From an uncultured Verrucomicrobiales bacterium (GTDB taxonomy: Bacteria; Verrucomicrobiota; Verrucomicrobiia; Verrucomicrobiales; DEV007): a stretch of DNA of 64,000 bases. Made by a program: the position numbers and the translations under genes. The notes under the pieces were generated by a model. That model was given only the letters and a program-made list of their open reading frames with translations, was not told where the DNA came from and made no database searches. Shown one piece after another: positions 1 through 10,021 of the stretch; within the stretch, counting starts at the first letter, position 1; each line of letters opens with the position of its first letter. The DNA lies in contig CALSSN010000027.1 in the NCBI GenBank assembly GCA_943789025.1, positions 32,385-96,384 on the forward strand, in the 5' to 3' direction.

Positions 1-2
1 TG

Positions 3-1685
3 CTGTGGCACGGGGGGCGCTGGTTCCAGGCGGATACAGAGGTGGCCATGCTTGTGGCGGTGGCTTTTTTTCTGATTTGGGCGGCCAGAGTTCTCTTTGC
101 CAACCGCCGGGATCTCCGAAAGAGACTAGCTGAGATTCCCGCGCCGGGCCTCTGGCTTGTGGTGTCTGCAATCGCAATTGTCTGGGGCGCGGATCTTGAA
201 TGGCCCGGAGATAATTGGGATTACTGGTCGAGGCCGAAGAGGGCAAGTGACCTGTCCGAGATTCAGGGGATCGGGGAGTTTCTCAACCTGATCTGGTATC
301 ACTGCGCGCCAGATCGCTTCTGGCGTCTCGAGCCGGTGCTTCCGACCTTGGTCGGCACGCTTCTGATTCTCTCTCAAGTCTACCGGCTTGGGTGGGCGAC
401 AGGTTGTCGAGGGTGGTTCCTGAACGCGGCAGTCGTTTTCAGCTTTCTTTCCTGGGGAGTTTACGGCTTTCCCCTGCTCAGGCAGGTGATTCTCGGCAGG
501 GCCGCGTTCGGGTTCGCGGTACAGATCGCAACCTTGGTCGAGTTGCTGATCTTTCTGAACAAGGGTGACAGGCGCTCGATTCCCTGGATTATTGTAGGTT
601 TCTGGATGGCTTTAGTGAGTCACCCGCAGTCCTTCCTGCTGCTTCTTGTCGGCTCGGTTGGGATCGGTGCGTGGTGGATGGTCGAGCGTTTCGGCTGGCG
701 TCGGTTTTTTATTGTGGGCGTGATTTCGTGCGTGGCATTCACAGTGATCTCGAACCAATTCATTGTTCCCAGAATCCTCTCACCTGAAGATTGGAAAGTC
801 ATGAACGAGGAGTGGATCGGGAGTTTTGTGGGATTTAATTTTCTCATCGCCGATGTTTCTAAATTATGGCAGTTGCCTCTCGGGTCGTGGGGAATGCTGG
901 GCGCTGCCATGATCCCTTTTCTTATCTGGCGAAAAAATGCGGTGGGATTTATATGCGGTGCTTGTTTCTTCATGCTGTTGTTTCAGCCTTCGGCGAAGCT
1001 CTATTGTGCGCTGCTTCTCGAGTATGATGACCCGAAGAACTTCAGCCGCCTGTTGCTGGTGCTGCCCTGGTCTCTTCCGGTGATGCTTGCAGTGTGGGAA
1101 CTCGGAAGAATCAGTAGCTTCGCTTGCAATCTCCTCAAAGACAGGCGCGTGGCGGCGGGCATCGTGCTGCTGGGCTTGTTCCTCGGGCTCAGTCCTAGAC
1201 AGCCGATTTATGGCAAGAATGCACATTACCTGGGTAGAAGAACAGCCGAGGGCGGGCTCCATTTTTATGATGACCTAGTGCAGTACATGGATGGTCGGGT
1301 TGACCGATCGACGCTGATTATCTCTGACAAGACCACTCAGTATGTGATGAGTGCAGCCTTCGGTAGTGAAGTAAACTATTCCGGGCCGAGGGAAGAGTAT
1401 GCGGATCTTTCGGGAGCTCCTGTCGACTGGGAGGCTGGACCGGATCAACTGGCGGTAGAACTGAGTAAGTGTGACTTCGTGGTAGCCGTCCGTTCGTTCG
1501 AGGGTGGCGTCAGTCCCCGGCGCTCCCTGATGACCGAGGCATCGGGGAACGTGTTGCCGCTCGGCCTGTGGAAAAACCTGGCCTGTGTGCCGGAGATCGT
1601 CGAAAAGATCGATCTGATTGCAGATAGAGAAAATTGGCAGGTGGAGGATGTTGCTCCTAATTTCCGTGTCTACCGAATAGATTGA
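3..1685 (+). CDS. Polytopic membrane protein, 5' end outside the window
   Basis: The reading frame is open from the first bases of the window, so the true start lies upstream; the first internal ATG is at 42. About 12 hydrophobic segments fill residues 1-385 counted from that ATG, followed by a soluble C-terminal part of roughly 160 residues. The topology resembles large integral-membrane enzymes or flippases of surface-polysaccharide loci, but I recognise no family motif, so the function is unknown. It precedes glycosyltransferase and sulfotransferase genes on the same strand, which suggests a role in glycan assembly or export. That role is inferred only from the neighbours. Confidence 0.6.
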   Translation: MWHGGRWFQADTEVAMLVAVAFFLIWAARVLFANRRDLRKRLAEIPAPGLWLVVSAIAIVWGADLEWPGDNWDYWSRPKRASDLSEIQGIGEFLNLIWYHCAPDRFWRLEPVLPTLVGTLLILSQVYRLGWATGCRGWFLNAAVVFSFLSWGVYGFPLLRQVILGRAAFGFAVQIATLVELLIFLNKGDRRSIPWIIVGFWMALVSHPQSFLLLLVGSVGIGAWWMVERFGWRRFFIVGVISCVAFTVISNQFIVPRILSPEDWKVMNEEWIGSFVGFNFLIADVSKLWQLPLGSWGMLGAAMIPFLIWRKNAVGFICGACFFMLLFQPSAKLYCALLLEYDDPKNFSRLLLVLPWSLPVMLAVWELGRISSFACNLLKDRRVAAGIVLLGLFLGLSPRQPIYGKNAHYLGRRTAEGGLHFYDDLVQYMDGRVDRSTLIISDKTTQYVMSAAFGSEVNYSGPREEYADLSGAPVDWEAGPDQLAVELSKCDFVVAVRSFEGGVSPRRSLMTEASGNVLPLGLWKNLACVPEIVEKIDLIADRENWQVEDVAPNFRVYRID

Positions 1686-1693
1686 ACGTGAAT

Positions 1694-2339
1694 ATGAGTA
1701 CGATAAATCTGAAAATAATCACTGCGCTCGGGCTTCTGGCACTGCTTTTTGCCGGGATCACGGCGGTATTTCTCGACCGGAATTACGGCCCCCAGCCGCT
1801 GCTTAGGTTCCAGGGTAAATCGTCTGTGGAGATGGCAGCGCGGGTCGATTTTCGATTTTGGCCATGAAGGCTGGGACATGGAAGCATGTTCGTTTCACGA
1901 ATTGCTCATGGTGAGCGAGTCTGCACTGACTTTACGTCCCTATCGTCATCGCTCTTCCCGGCGACGTCATGCCGCGCAAGATGAAGATCAACTTCGATGC
2001 GATCGGTGGCGTGTTTCGAGTTGACAGGATTTTCAGGCTGGATCTGGATCGGTCTGGGCAGAATCGTGGTAGTCTCGGGCTTTTCGTTCAAGCCTGTCTC
2101 CGCGACCTCCGGCATACGGGTAATGATCCAGGACAAGGTGGTCGGTCATCGGCCACGGCCTTGCGGACCAGAAGCTTCCCTCCCTGCGCGTCTACCTTGC
2201 CGGCAGCACGAGGGTGCCTGGCCGCGGACTTGGCGGAACGCCTGCTGTTCTGGAAGAGATTCGGGTTTTCGTTCTTGTTCGGCTTCCTGATAGTGGGAGC
2301 GGTTTTGCTCATCGAAGCACCCAGAGAAAAGCCTCATGA
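1694..2339 (+). pseudogene. Frameshifted small membrane-anchored protein gene
   Basis: The stretch begins with an ATG encoding a hydrophobic N-terminal anchor (MSTINLKIITALGLLALLF). Coding-like translation then jumps between frames: one carries GHEGWDMEACSFHELLMVSE, the next VPIVIALPGDVMPRKMKINF, the next VVVSGFSFKPVSATSGIRV, and the last GHGLADQKLPSLRVYLAG. The last frame ends at a TGA that overlaps the ATG of the next glycosyltransferase, which suggests an originally intact gene translationally coupled to it. At least three indels would be needed to restore one frame. It is either a decayed gene or a poorly sequenced patch. I do not recognise the family. Confidence 0.5.
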
Positions 2340-3622
2340 ATAACCCCGTGGTGAGTGTTGTCATGCCCGTTTACAATGGGGAGGATTATCTGGAAGAAAC
2401 GATTCAGTCGGTCCTGGGCCAGACCTTCGGCGATTTCGAGTTTATTCTCGTCGACGACCACTCGACGGATCGGTCTGCGGATATTCTGCATGAGTGGGCG
2501 GAAAAAGACGAAAGAATCGTCCTCACGAAGACTGAGCGGAACCTCGGTATCTCAGGTGCAACCAATGTGGGATTCGATCTCGTGCGCGGCAGGTATGTGG
2601 CGATGCATGACCAGGATGATGTCTCGTTGCCCGGGCGCTTTGCAAGGCAGATTGAGACGCTCGAGTCCGATCCGGACCTGGGGATCCTGGGAACAAGTTT
2701 TGCGCTGATCGACGCGGACTCGAAGGTGCAGAAGACCGTCTCGCCACCTCTGAGTGATCCGGCGATCCGTGAGTGGATGCTATTTAGCAGCCCGTTCTGC
2801 TCGCCCTCGGTAATGTTTCGTTCGGCGTTACTTGAGGATGAGAGACTGGATCCGGACTTTGACCTGACGCAGGATTATCACTTGTACAGTCGGATTTACA
2901 CGAAGTGCGGTGTCAGCAATCTGCCTGATGTGTTGATGCACTACCGCATTCACCAGTCACAAAACACGACAAAGAGCTTCGACGAGCAGCAGAGGCGAGC
3001 GGGACTTGTTGCGAAGCGCTTGATATCCGGCCTGGGAGGAGACTGGATTGAGGAGGCGCAGGACAAAGACGTCAAGCTGATGCGCTTTATGTATCTCGAG
3101 CCTAAGCAGGAAGTGGAGAAAGCATTTCAGATGAGAGCGCTTGCCCTGCTCAAGCGGACGCTTGATCTTCTTGGCGACCCGCAGCTCAAAGCGCTCGAGG
3201 ACAAACTGGCAAGGTGCCCGGTGCTTCATCCCGTGAAGCTCTGGGGCGAGCCTCTGGAGCGGGATATCCATGCGCAGGATTACCCGCTGGTGGGTGGCGA
3301 TGAACCGGATTTCAAGGTGCTCGTTCCTGGCAGGGTGCGGGTGTCAAGGCTGTTGTGCACGAGGCTGGCTCTGATGATCCATAGGAATCCAGGGTTCGAT
3401 TCGTACAGATTTCGGGCCGGGGATGAAGCTGGGTTGACCCGGCATCTTGCTAGCAGCGAGATACGAGTCGACCGAATAGGGACGTTCCCGGATCATGGCG
3501 AAGCGATTGAGATTAAGCCTCTGTCGAGTAGATTCGCCTCGATGATTGTGCGGGATAAGTTTAAAGCACTTGCCAAGGGGGGAGCCATTAAGGGCTTGCT
3601 TTTGATGATCTGCGCTACGTGA
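2336..3622 (+). CDS. Family 2 glycosyltransferase
   Basis: 428 residues. The N-terminal 230 residues form a GT-A fold: the start VVSVVMPVYNGEDYLEETI is the nucleotide-sugar binding strand, VDDHSTDRS follows near residue 40, and the metal-binding HDQDD motif lies near residue 95. The remaining 200 residues are a C-terminal extension I cannot assign. The enzyme would transfer a sugar from a nucleotide donor to a surface-glycan acceptor at the cytoplasmic face of the membrane. It starts inside the stop of the preceding broken gene and overlaps the next glycosyltransferase by four bases, so the genes are probably cotranscribed. Donor and acceptor cannot be told from sequence. Confidence 0.85.
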   Translation: MNNPVVSVVMPVYNGEDYLEETIQSVLGQTFGDFEFILVDDHSTDRSADILHEWAEKDERIVLTKTERNLGISGATNVGFDLVRGRYVAMHDQDDVSLPGRFARQIETLESDPDLGILGTSFALIDADSKVQKTVSPPLSDPAIREWMLFSSPFCSPSVMFRSALLEDERLDPDFDLTQDYHLYSRIYTKCGVSNLPDVLMHYRIHQSQNTTKSFDEQQRRAGLVAKRLISGLGGDWIEEAQDKDVKLMRFMYLEPKQEVEKAFQMRALALLKRTLDLLGDPQLKALEDKLARCPVLHPVKLWGEPLERDIHAQDYPLVGGDEPDFKVLVPGRVRVSRLLCTRLALMIHRNPGFDSYRFRAGDEAGLTRHLASSEIRVDRIGTFPDHGEAIEIKPLSSRFASMIVRDKFKALAKGGAIKGLLLMICAT

Positions 3623-4612
3623 ATGGCAACATTCAGATGGAGAATCCGCCTAGAGTTTCGGTGGTGATGCGGACCTGCGATCGCCCCAGGTTCCTGAAGA
3701 GATCCATGCAGTCGCTGGTGGCGCAGAGCTACTCCGATTTCGAACTTGTGCTGGTGGGCAAAGCGGAGTGCCTCGCTGAGGCGAAATCGATTCGGGCAGA
3801 GGTGGTGCGAGAGAAGTTTTCCGTGGTTTTCTGCGAAGTCAGTGAAGGAGAGTCCTTGGGTGGCTTGCTTAATCGCGGAATCGAAGCTGCTTCTGGAGAT
3901 TACATTCTTCCGTTTGATGACGATGACACTTTGGAGCCGGAATGTCTTCAGGTGCTCGTCACGAATCTGGACGCAGCTTTGGAGCTGAAAGGATTCGAGG
4001 GGGCAGTGTGTCGCAGTTACCTGGTCGAGGAGGAAGTGACAGAGGATGGAGAGATCAGGGAGATCTCCAGGAATGAGTTTAACAATGATCTCGAGCAGGT
4101 GGTAATCACTGACATTCTTGCAGTTAATCAGTTTACCATTCATTCGTTTCATGTATACGAGAGAAACCTGGAAGTCATTGGGTGGTTACAATGAAGATCT
4201 CGCAGTTGCGGAGGATTGGGACTTCAACCTGAGGTTTGTCCTGGAGCATGATGTGGTCGTCGTGCCGAGAGCACTGAACTCTTACTGTATCCGAAAGAAT
4301 GCAGTGAAGGTGTCGGAGGGTAACACGCAGACCTTGGGCTTGACCCTGCATCGTAATGTCGCGACATCCGAATTGAACCGTAGGATCAGGAACTATCTGG
4401 TGGATGGTGATCGGGTCGGGGAATTGACTGCGCAGGCCCTGATCGGTATGCGGCAGGAAAACAAGCTGAAGAAGCTGCGCAGCTTAGTGAAGAAAGTCGG
4501 GCGTAAAGTAGGCAGGATTGACAGCCGCACAGAATTCCTGAAAGCCGAGACCAAGCGGTTACTCTCGGAGCGTGCCAGGCAGAGAAAGCCATGGTACAAG
4601 CGGATTCTGTGA
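3619..4612 (+). pseudogene. Family 2 glycosyltransferase, split by one frameshift
   Basis: The first part (GTG at 3619, or ATG at 3637) carries a GT2 N-terminus (RVSVVMRTCDRPRFLKRSM) and a PFDDDDTLEP metal-binding motif, then ends at 4194. The continuation lies one frame over: WKSLGGYNEDLAVAEDWDFN, a typical GT2 acceptor-side motif, running to 4612. The junction is at about 4160-4175, where removing one A from an AAA run would rejoin the frames. The rejoined product would be about 330 residues. This is either a real inactivation or a one-base sequencing error. It belongs to the same glycan cluster as the upstream genes. Confidence 0.7.
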
Positions 4613-4879
4613 AGTGGGAAGGGATCCTTTCTGGATGTAGTCCTCGGGGGGCTATCGAATGGTGTTGAAAGTTCATATCGGCGGGCGCGACTTGCAAGGG
4701 GGATCCAGCATGAGTGGTTTGGTGAATGTTGCGCATTGTCGCTTTTGGGGCATGAGTAATTTTTAATTATTGTTTCGCGGCAATTGCATTCGTAAGAGGC
4801 AGTCTCTCGATTTTTTAAATCTCCAGGGTTGGGTTTTGTCGCCATTTAGAATACTGCTCTCGAGGATAGCCAAGGCCTA

Positions 4880-5481
4880 ATGAACTCTCGTTTAGAACTG
4901 ATATCCGTTCATCTTCCAAAAACAGGAGGATCCTCGTTTCAGGAACTGTTGAGAAAATTATACAAGGACTCTCTTTTATTGGATTACGGAGGAGGGGCGG
5001 CGGTCTCCGAGGGTATAAGAGCCGTGCATGGTCATTTTCCTGTGATTCGATACGCAGACGACTTCCGGACGCTCGAGTGATTGGTTGGTTGAGGCATCCT
5101 GTGGAGAGAATTATTTCTTACTATTTTTATTGGAAGAAGTCACCGCCTCACGGAAATGCTAGTCACGAGTTATTTGTAGAGGAAGACATGTCGTTGCTGG
5201 AGTTCGCAGAGTTCGAGCCGATCAGGAACGAAGTTTTCGAGACTTATTTGAAGGATTTCGCTGCTTCGCGTTTTTTCTTCTTGGGAATAATGGAGCGCTA
5301 TGAAGAAGATTTGGAAAGATTGGCGAAATTGATGAACTGGAGTCTGCCGGAACTTCCAAAAGTGAATGTGAATCGTCTGAAGCTCGATGTGGATGATCAG
5401 ACTCGTCACGAAATCGGCAGGATCTATCAAGAAGAGGTCGACTTGTATGAAATGACCTTGAGTCATGCGTTGTCTCATTGA
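4880..5481 (+). pseudogene. Sulfotransferase-family protein, split by one frameshift
   Basis: The first 66 residues include VHLPKTGGSSFQELLRKLY, the 5'-phosphosulfate-binding (PAPS) loop of sulfotransferases, and AVHGHFP. That frame stops at 5080. The next frame, from 5077, carries IGWLRHPVERIISYYFYW, the 3'-phosphate-binding RxPxxRxxS-like motif, and runs to 5481. A single missing base near 5077 (CTCGAG followed by GTGATT) would join them into about 200 residues. Family knowledge suggests sulfation of a surface saccharide. The last 260 bases overlap, antisense, the tail of the convergent RND gene as read; the true overlap may be only a few bases. Confidence 0.7.
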
Positions 5482-8400
5482 GACTCGGCGGTATCGGCAG
5501 TCGGCCTGTCGGCGGGGGACCGGCCTTGCCTTGCACCAGCGCCTTGATGTCTTCCAGGATGAGGAACTGGACTGGGACGAGGAACAGGGTGATCAGCGTG
5601 GCAAACAGGATGCCGTAGCCCAGCGAGACGGCCATGGGGATAAGGAACTGGGCGTTAGTACTCTTGAGCTGGATGAGCGGCATGAGGCCGGCGAAGGTGG
5701 TCAGGCTGGTCAGCAGGATGGGGCGGAAGCGGCGGGCCCCGCCGGTGGAGGCGGCCTCGAGCAGTGACATGCCTTCGCGGACCCTGCGGTTGATGTAGTC
5801 GACGAGGACCAGCGAGTCGTTTACCACGACACCGGCCAGGGCCAGCATGCCGAAGTAGCTGAGCATGGAAATGGGCATGCCAGGGTCGGGGTTGAGGAAG
5901 TCCCGCCACAGGTGGCCACCGACCGCCCCGACCAGGCCGAAGGGAATGACGCTCATGACGATGAGCGGCTGGATGTAGGAACGGAATGGGATGGCCAGCA
6001 TGGCGAAGATGGCGAAGAGCACCAGGTACATCGAGGTGCGTTGGGAATTTTCGGTCTCGCGCTGCTCGCGGGCCTCGCCTTCCATCGACCAGCTGATGCC
6101 CGGATAGCGCTGGCGAAAGTCGCTGTCCAGGTAGTCGGCGAGCTCCTCGCGGACGGTGTCGAGATTGAGGTTCTCCTTGTCGGCGTCGGCGGTGATGTTG
6201 ATGGCGCGCTTGCGATCGATCCGGCGGATGCGTGGCAGCGAAACTTCCATCGTGGCGTCGGCGACTGACGAGAAGGGCAGCTCATCACCGGCGGGGGTGC
6301 GGATGAACATGTTCTCCAGCGCGTTGATGGACTTTCTCTGGTCCTCGGGGTAGCGGAGCATGACGCGGATCTCGTCGCGGCCGCGGAGAATGCGCTGGAT
6401 CTCCTCGCCGTAGAAGGCCTGGCGGACCTGGCGCCCGAGGTCGGTCATGGTGAGGCCGAACTGCCGGGCCTCCGGCTTGATGCGCAGCTGGATCTCGTCG
6501 CGGCCGTCATCGAGCGAATCGCTGATATCGAAGACTCCTTCGTAGGAGGACAGGTGCTTGCGCACTTCGGCGGTGGCGCGGTTGAGGCGCTCGATGTCGG
6601 AGCCGGTGAGCTGGATGTCGAGGGGGTCGCCGCCGTGGCGTATCTCGGCGCGGAAGGTAAACTCCCGGGCGCCCTTGATAGTGCCGATCTTCTCGCGCCA
6701 GCGCTTGACGATTTCGGTGGTGGTGATGGGCAGTGGGCGGTTTTCCGGCTCGACGACGTAGAACACGACCTCGCCGGCTTCGTCCTGGCCGGTGGCCTCG
6801 CGGCGCCGGGACGAGCCGATCGACGAGCCGCCGGCCACCGACATGATGTCTTTGACAATGGAGGCGCCGCCTTCGCTCTCGAGCTCATCACGCAACTCCT
6901 CTGCAGCAGCCTGAATCTTTTCGATGTGGGCCTCGGTAACCGCGAAGGGGGTGCCCTCCTGCATGCGCAGTTTGCAGACGGCGCGCTCCGACTGCACCCG
7001 GGGCATGTGGACCTGCTTGATGCGGTCACCCAGCATCATGCCGATGAGGACGATGAAGACGCCGACAAAGACCGACAGCGTGAGGTAGCGGTAGTGCAGG
7101 GCGCGGTCGAGGAGCGGCTGGTAGACTATCTCGACGAAGCGTTCGAGGCTGAGGGCGATGGCTTGCTGGAACCGTTCGAAGTAACCGTAGAGATGTCGCA
7201 GCGCCCGGATGACGATCTCCGGGAGAAAGAACCCGAGGATGCCGCGGACCTGGTGGCGCAGTGAGTGGCTGAGGTGGGAGGGAAGGATGAGTTTCGATTC
7301 GACCAGCGAGAACAGCAGTACCGGGATGACGATGAGGGCGATGTGCGAGAAGAAGCGTGTCATGCCTTCCTTGGCGGCGAGCAGCGGGGTGAAGGCGACC
7401 ACGGTGGTCAGGACCCCGAAGACGACCGGGACATTGACTTCCCGGGTGCCGGTGATGGCCGCTTCGAGCGGGTCGCCGCCGCGCTTCTGGTGGGTGTAGA
7501 TATTTTCCCCGGTGACGATAGCGTCGTCGACCACGACGCCGAGAACGAGAATGAACCCGAACAACGAAACGATGTTGATGGTGACGCCGAGGGTGGGCAT
7601 CAGCGCGATAGCGCCGAGGAAGCAGACCGGAATGCCGACCACGGTCCACAGCGCCAGCGAGGGGCGCAGGAACAGGGTGAGGAGAAGGAACACCAGCAGA
7701 ATCGATTTAAGGGCGGAGTCGTAGAGGATGTCGAGACGTGCTTTGACGATGCGCGAGCGGTCGGACCAGTAATCAATACCGACGCCCGGTGGGAGGGAGG
7801 CGCGGCGCTCATTCAGGTAGGCCTTGACCTCTTCGGCGAGGCGGATGGCGGACTGGTTGCCCTCCCGCGAGACAGCGATAAGGACACCGCTTTTGCCGTT
7901 GAAGCGCGCCCAGAACGGGTTCTCGTCGAAGCCGTCCTTGACCGTGGCGACGTCGGCCAGGGTGAGGCGCGAGCCGTCCTCGTTGGTGAGGACGGTGATC
8001 TCATCGAAGTCGGCCTTGTGGTAGGCGCGGCCCTTGGTGCGCAGCACGATGTTGCCTGACGGGGTCTTGAGGGTGCCGGCGGTGAGGTCGACCGAGGCCA
8101 TGCGGACGGCCCGAGCGATGCCGTCGAAGGTGAGTCCGTAGCGCTGCAGGGTGGCCTCGTCGATCTCGATAGCCAGTTCGTGGGGTCGGACCGCCTGGAG
8201 TTCGGCGTTAGTGACCGATGGCAGGTCTGTGATCTCGTCGCGGATCTGTTCCCCGAGGGTGCGGAAGTCGCGCTCGTTGAGGTCGCCGAAGAGGACGACG
8301 TTGATGACCGAGAAGTAGCGCTGGCCGAGGGTAAGGCGCGGGCGCTCGGCCTCGTCGGGCAGCCCAGTGATCGAGTCGACGGCGGCCTTGACCTCGTCCA

Positions 8401-8716
8401 TGACGAGGATCCGGTCGTAGTCGTGGTCGACCTCGACGTTGATCGAAGCGGACGAGGAGGTTGCGGTCGAGGTGATGCGGTCGATTCCCTCGATGTCCGC
8501 AATCGCCTCCTCGACCCGGATGACGACCGATTCCTCTACTTCTTCGGGTGTGCCGCCGCGGTAAGGGACGGAAATCGAGATGACGTTGGAATCGAATTCC
8601 GGGAACACCTCGATCGGGATGTTGCCCGAGCGCAGGGTGGCGAGACCCCAGATGATGATGCCGCCCATCAGGAGGTTCGCGGCGACCCCGTTGCGTGCGA
8701 AGAAGGCGATCATCAA
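5222..8716 (-). CDS. RND efflux pump inner-membrane subunit (AcrB/HAE1-like)
   Basis: As read, 1164 residues. The N-terminal TM1 is followed by a porter domain, then TM2-7 with the proton-relay pair in GVVVDDAIVTGENIY (near residue 405), a second porter half, and TM8-12 with GVVVNDSLVLVDYIN. It would export substrates from the inner membrane or periplasm using proton-motive force, with the membrane-fusion and NodT genes directly upstream in the operon (4-base overlap with the MFP stop). The final 86 residues run antisense through the sulfotransferase gene and look like non-coding tail. A one-base change in the C run at about 5512-5516 would move the stop to about 5475. Substrate unknown. Confidence 0.9.
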   Translation of the reverse strand: MMIAFFARNGVAANLLMGGIIIWGLATLRSGNIPIEVFPEFDSNVISISVPYRGGTPEEVEESVVIRVEEAIADIEGIDRITSTATSSSASINVEVDHDYDRILVMDEVKAAVDSITGLPDEAERPRLTLGQRYFSVINVVLFGDLNERDFRTLGEQIRDEITDLPSVTNAELQAVRPHELAIEIDEATLQRYGLTFDGIARAVRMASVDLTAGTLKTPSGNIVLRTKGRAYHKADFDEITVLTNEDGSRLTLADVATVKDGFDENPFWARFNGKSGVLIAVSREGNQSAIRLAEEVKAYLNERRASLPPGVGIDYWSDRSRIVKARLDILYDSALKSILLVFLLLTLFLRPSLALWTVVGIPVCFLGAIALMPTLGVTINIVSLFGFILVLGVVVDDAIVTGENIYTHQKRGGDPLEAAITGTREVNVPVVFGVLTTVVAFTPLLAAKEGMTRFFSHIALIVIPVLLFSLVESKLILPSHLSHSLRHQVRGILGFFLPEIVIRALRHLYGYFERFQQAIALSLERFVEIVYQPLLDRALHYRYLTLSVFVGVFIVLIGMMLGDRIKQVHMPRVQSERAVCKLRMQEGTPFAVTEAHIEKIQAAAEELRDELESEGGASIVKDIMSVAGGSSIGSSRRREATGQDEAGEVVFYVVEPENRPLPITTTEIVKRWREKIGTIKGAREFTFRAEIRHGGDPLDIQLTGSDIERLNRATAEVRKHLSSYEGVFDISDSLDDGRDEIQLRIKPEARQFGLTMTDLGRQVRQAFYGEEIQRILRGRDEIRVMLRYPEDQRKSINALENMFIRTPAGDELPFSSVADATMEVSLPRIRRIDRKRAINITADADKENLNLDTVREELADYLDSDFRQRYPGISWSMEGEAREQRETENSQRTSMYLVLFAIFAMLAIPFRSYIQPLIVMSVIPFGLVGAVGGHLWRDFLNPDPGMPISMLSYFGMLALAGVVVNDSLVLVDYINRRVREGMSLLEAASTGGARRFRPILLTSLTTFAGLMPLIQLKSTNAQFLIPMAVSLGYGILFATLITLFLVPVQFLILEDIKALVQGKAGPPPTGRLPIPPSLNETTHDSRSFHTSRPLLDRSCRFRDESDHPHRASDDSHSLLEVPADSSSSISPIFPNLLHSAPLFPRRKNAKQRNPSNKSRKLRS

Positions 8717-9966
8717 TGCGGGTGGTGGGGCCCTGGCCCGGTCTGACGGGTTGGTCTGGAGACGGGTTCCGGCTCGACGCCGTCGATGGTGGCGATGACC
8801 GGCGCGCCGGCGGCGGGGAAGGTGATCGGGGTGAGGCAGAGGACGGCACCGGTCTGGACGGGTGCATTGGGGTCGTCGCCCGGAAGGATGACATGCGCGT
8901 CGTCCGAGTAGATCGGATCGACCAGCTTCGGCTGGATGGTGGCGGTCTCGGGGTCGATAAGGACGATTTCGTTGTCGGCGCGGACGGCGTGGCGTGGCAG
9001 GACGAGAACCTTCTCGAGCGGGATGCCCTCGATGCGGGCCTCGACGTAGAGGCCGATCTTGAGCGGTGGCCTGCCATCGGGCGACGGGGCGTAGGGGTCG
9101 TTTACCTGGGCGACGACGAACAGCTGGCGGGTCCTGGCATCGAGGGCCCCCTCGACCCGGACGATGCGCCCTTGCCAGGTGTGGTGGCTGCCGGCGATTT
9201 CGCCGGTGAGCGAGACGGTGGGCAGCGCGGATGCTTCTGGAGCTTGTTCTCCGCGGCGTTTCTCCGGCAGGTGGACGAAGGCGAGTTGCTGGTTGTTGAG
9301 GGGGAGGCGGACTTCGACAAAATCGACGGCGTAGGCGGTGGCAAGTGGAGTGCCGGTCGAGACGTAGTGGCCGATGTCGACGTTCTTCACGAGAATACGG
9401 CCGGCGTAGGGCGCGCGGATCCTGGTGCGCTCGAGATCGCGGGTGGCTTTCTCCAGTTGGGAGCGGGCGGCTGCGAGCGCTGCCTGGGTCCGTGCCAGCT
9501 GCGGTTTGCGAAGCACGAGATCGGAGGGATCTCCGGTTTTGCCGAGGCGCTGCCAGTTTTCCTCTGCCTGATCTGCGCGGGCCTGTTCCTCGAGGTGTTC
9601 CGCCTGCGCTGCCGCGACGTTGCCCTCGGCCACGGTGACAGCTGTCTGGTAGTCGAGCGGATCGATGGTGGCGAGAACCTCTCCCTTTTCGAAAAACTCG
9701 CCCTCATAGAATGAGGCAGAGATCTCAATGATCCTGCCCGGCACTTCCGGGAGAAAAGTACTCTCGGTGCGCGGGCGGACGGTGCCGCGGGAAGTGATGT
9801 GGACCTGGTATGTCTCGGCTTGCAGGGTTCGCCCCTCGACTCGGATCGGGGTGGCAGGGATCGAATACTTCTTCGGCTGGGGCTTGCTGGTAATGAGGTA
9901 ACGGGCGACGAGAATGCACCCGACGACTACGAGGATGGGAAGGATGGCGCGGAGGAGAGAACGCAT
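8713..9966 (-). CDS. RND periplasmic membrane-fusion protein (HlyD family)
   Basis: 417 residues from ATG 9966. The start is chosen because it gives a clean membrane anchor (MRSLLRAILPILVVVGCIL); the frame stays open upstream but that sequence is low-complexity and not protein-like. A lipoyl-like half motif (VPGRIIEISASFYEGEFFEKG) is followed by an Ala/Glu/Gln-rich coiled-coil hairpin (about residues 115-200) and the second lipoyl half, RIRAPYAGRILVKNVDIG. It bridges the inner-membrane pump and the outer-membrane channel. It lies 55 bases after the NodT gene and overlaps the pump gene by four bases, so the three are one transcription unit. Confidence 0.88.
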   Translation of the reverse strand: MRSLLRAILPILVVVGCILVARYLITSKPQPKKYSIPATPIRVEGRTLQAETYQVHITSRGTVRPRTESTFLPEVPGRIIEISASFYEGEFFEKGEVLATIDPLDYQTAVTVAEGNVAAAQAEHLEEQARADQAEENWQRLGKTGDPSDLVLRKPQLARTQAALAAARSQLEKATRDLERTRIRAPYAGRILVKNVDIGHYVSTGTPLATAYAVDFVEVRLPLNNQQLAFVHLPEKRRGEQAPEASALPTVSLTGEIAGSHHTWQGRIVRVEGALDARTRQLFVVAQVNDPYAPSPDGRPPLKIGLYVEARIEGIPLEKVLVLPRHAVRADNEIVLIDPETATIQPKLVDPIYSDDAHVILPGDDPNAPVQTGAVLCLTPITFPAAGAPVIATIDGVEPEPVSRPTRQTGPGPHHPH

Positions 9967-10021
9967 GGGACAACTGAAAAAAGGAGCAACGAATAGTGCG
10001 GGCGATGATGCGGGATTGCGG

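Noticed and set aside
3493..4152. A minus-strand open frame across the second glycosyltransferase.
   Set aside because: Antisense to a gene with clear GT2 motifs, broken only by one indel.
5080..5080. TGA between the two sulfotransferase parts as a possible second selenocysteine codon.
   Set aside because: The downstream motif is in a different frame and more stops follow in the first frame, so this is a frameshift and not a Sec codon.
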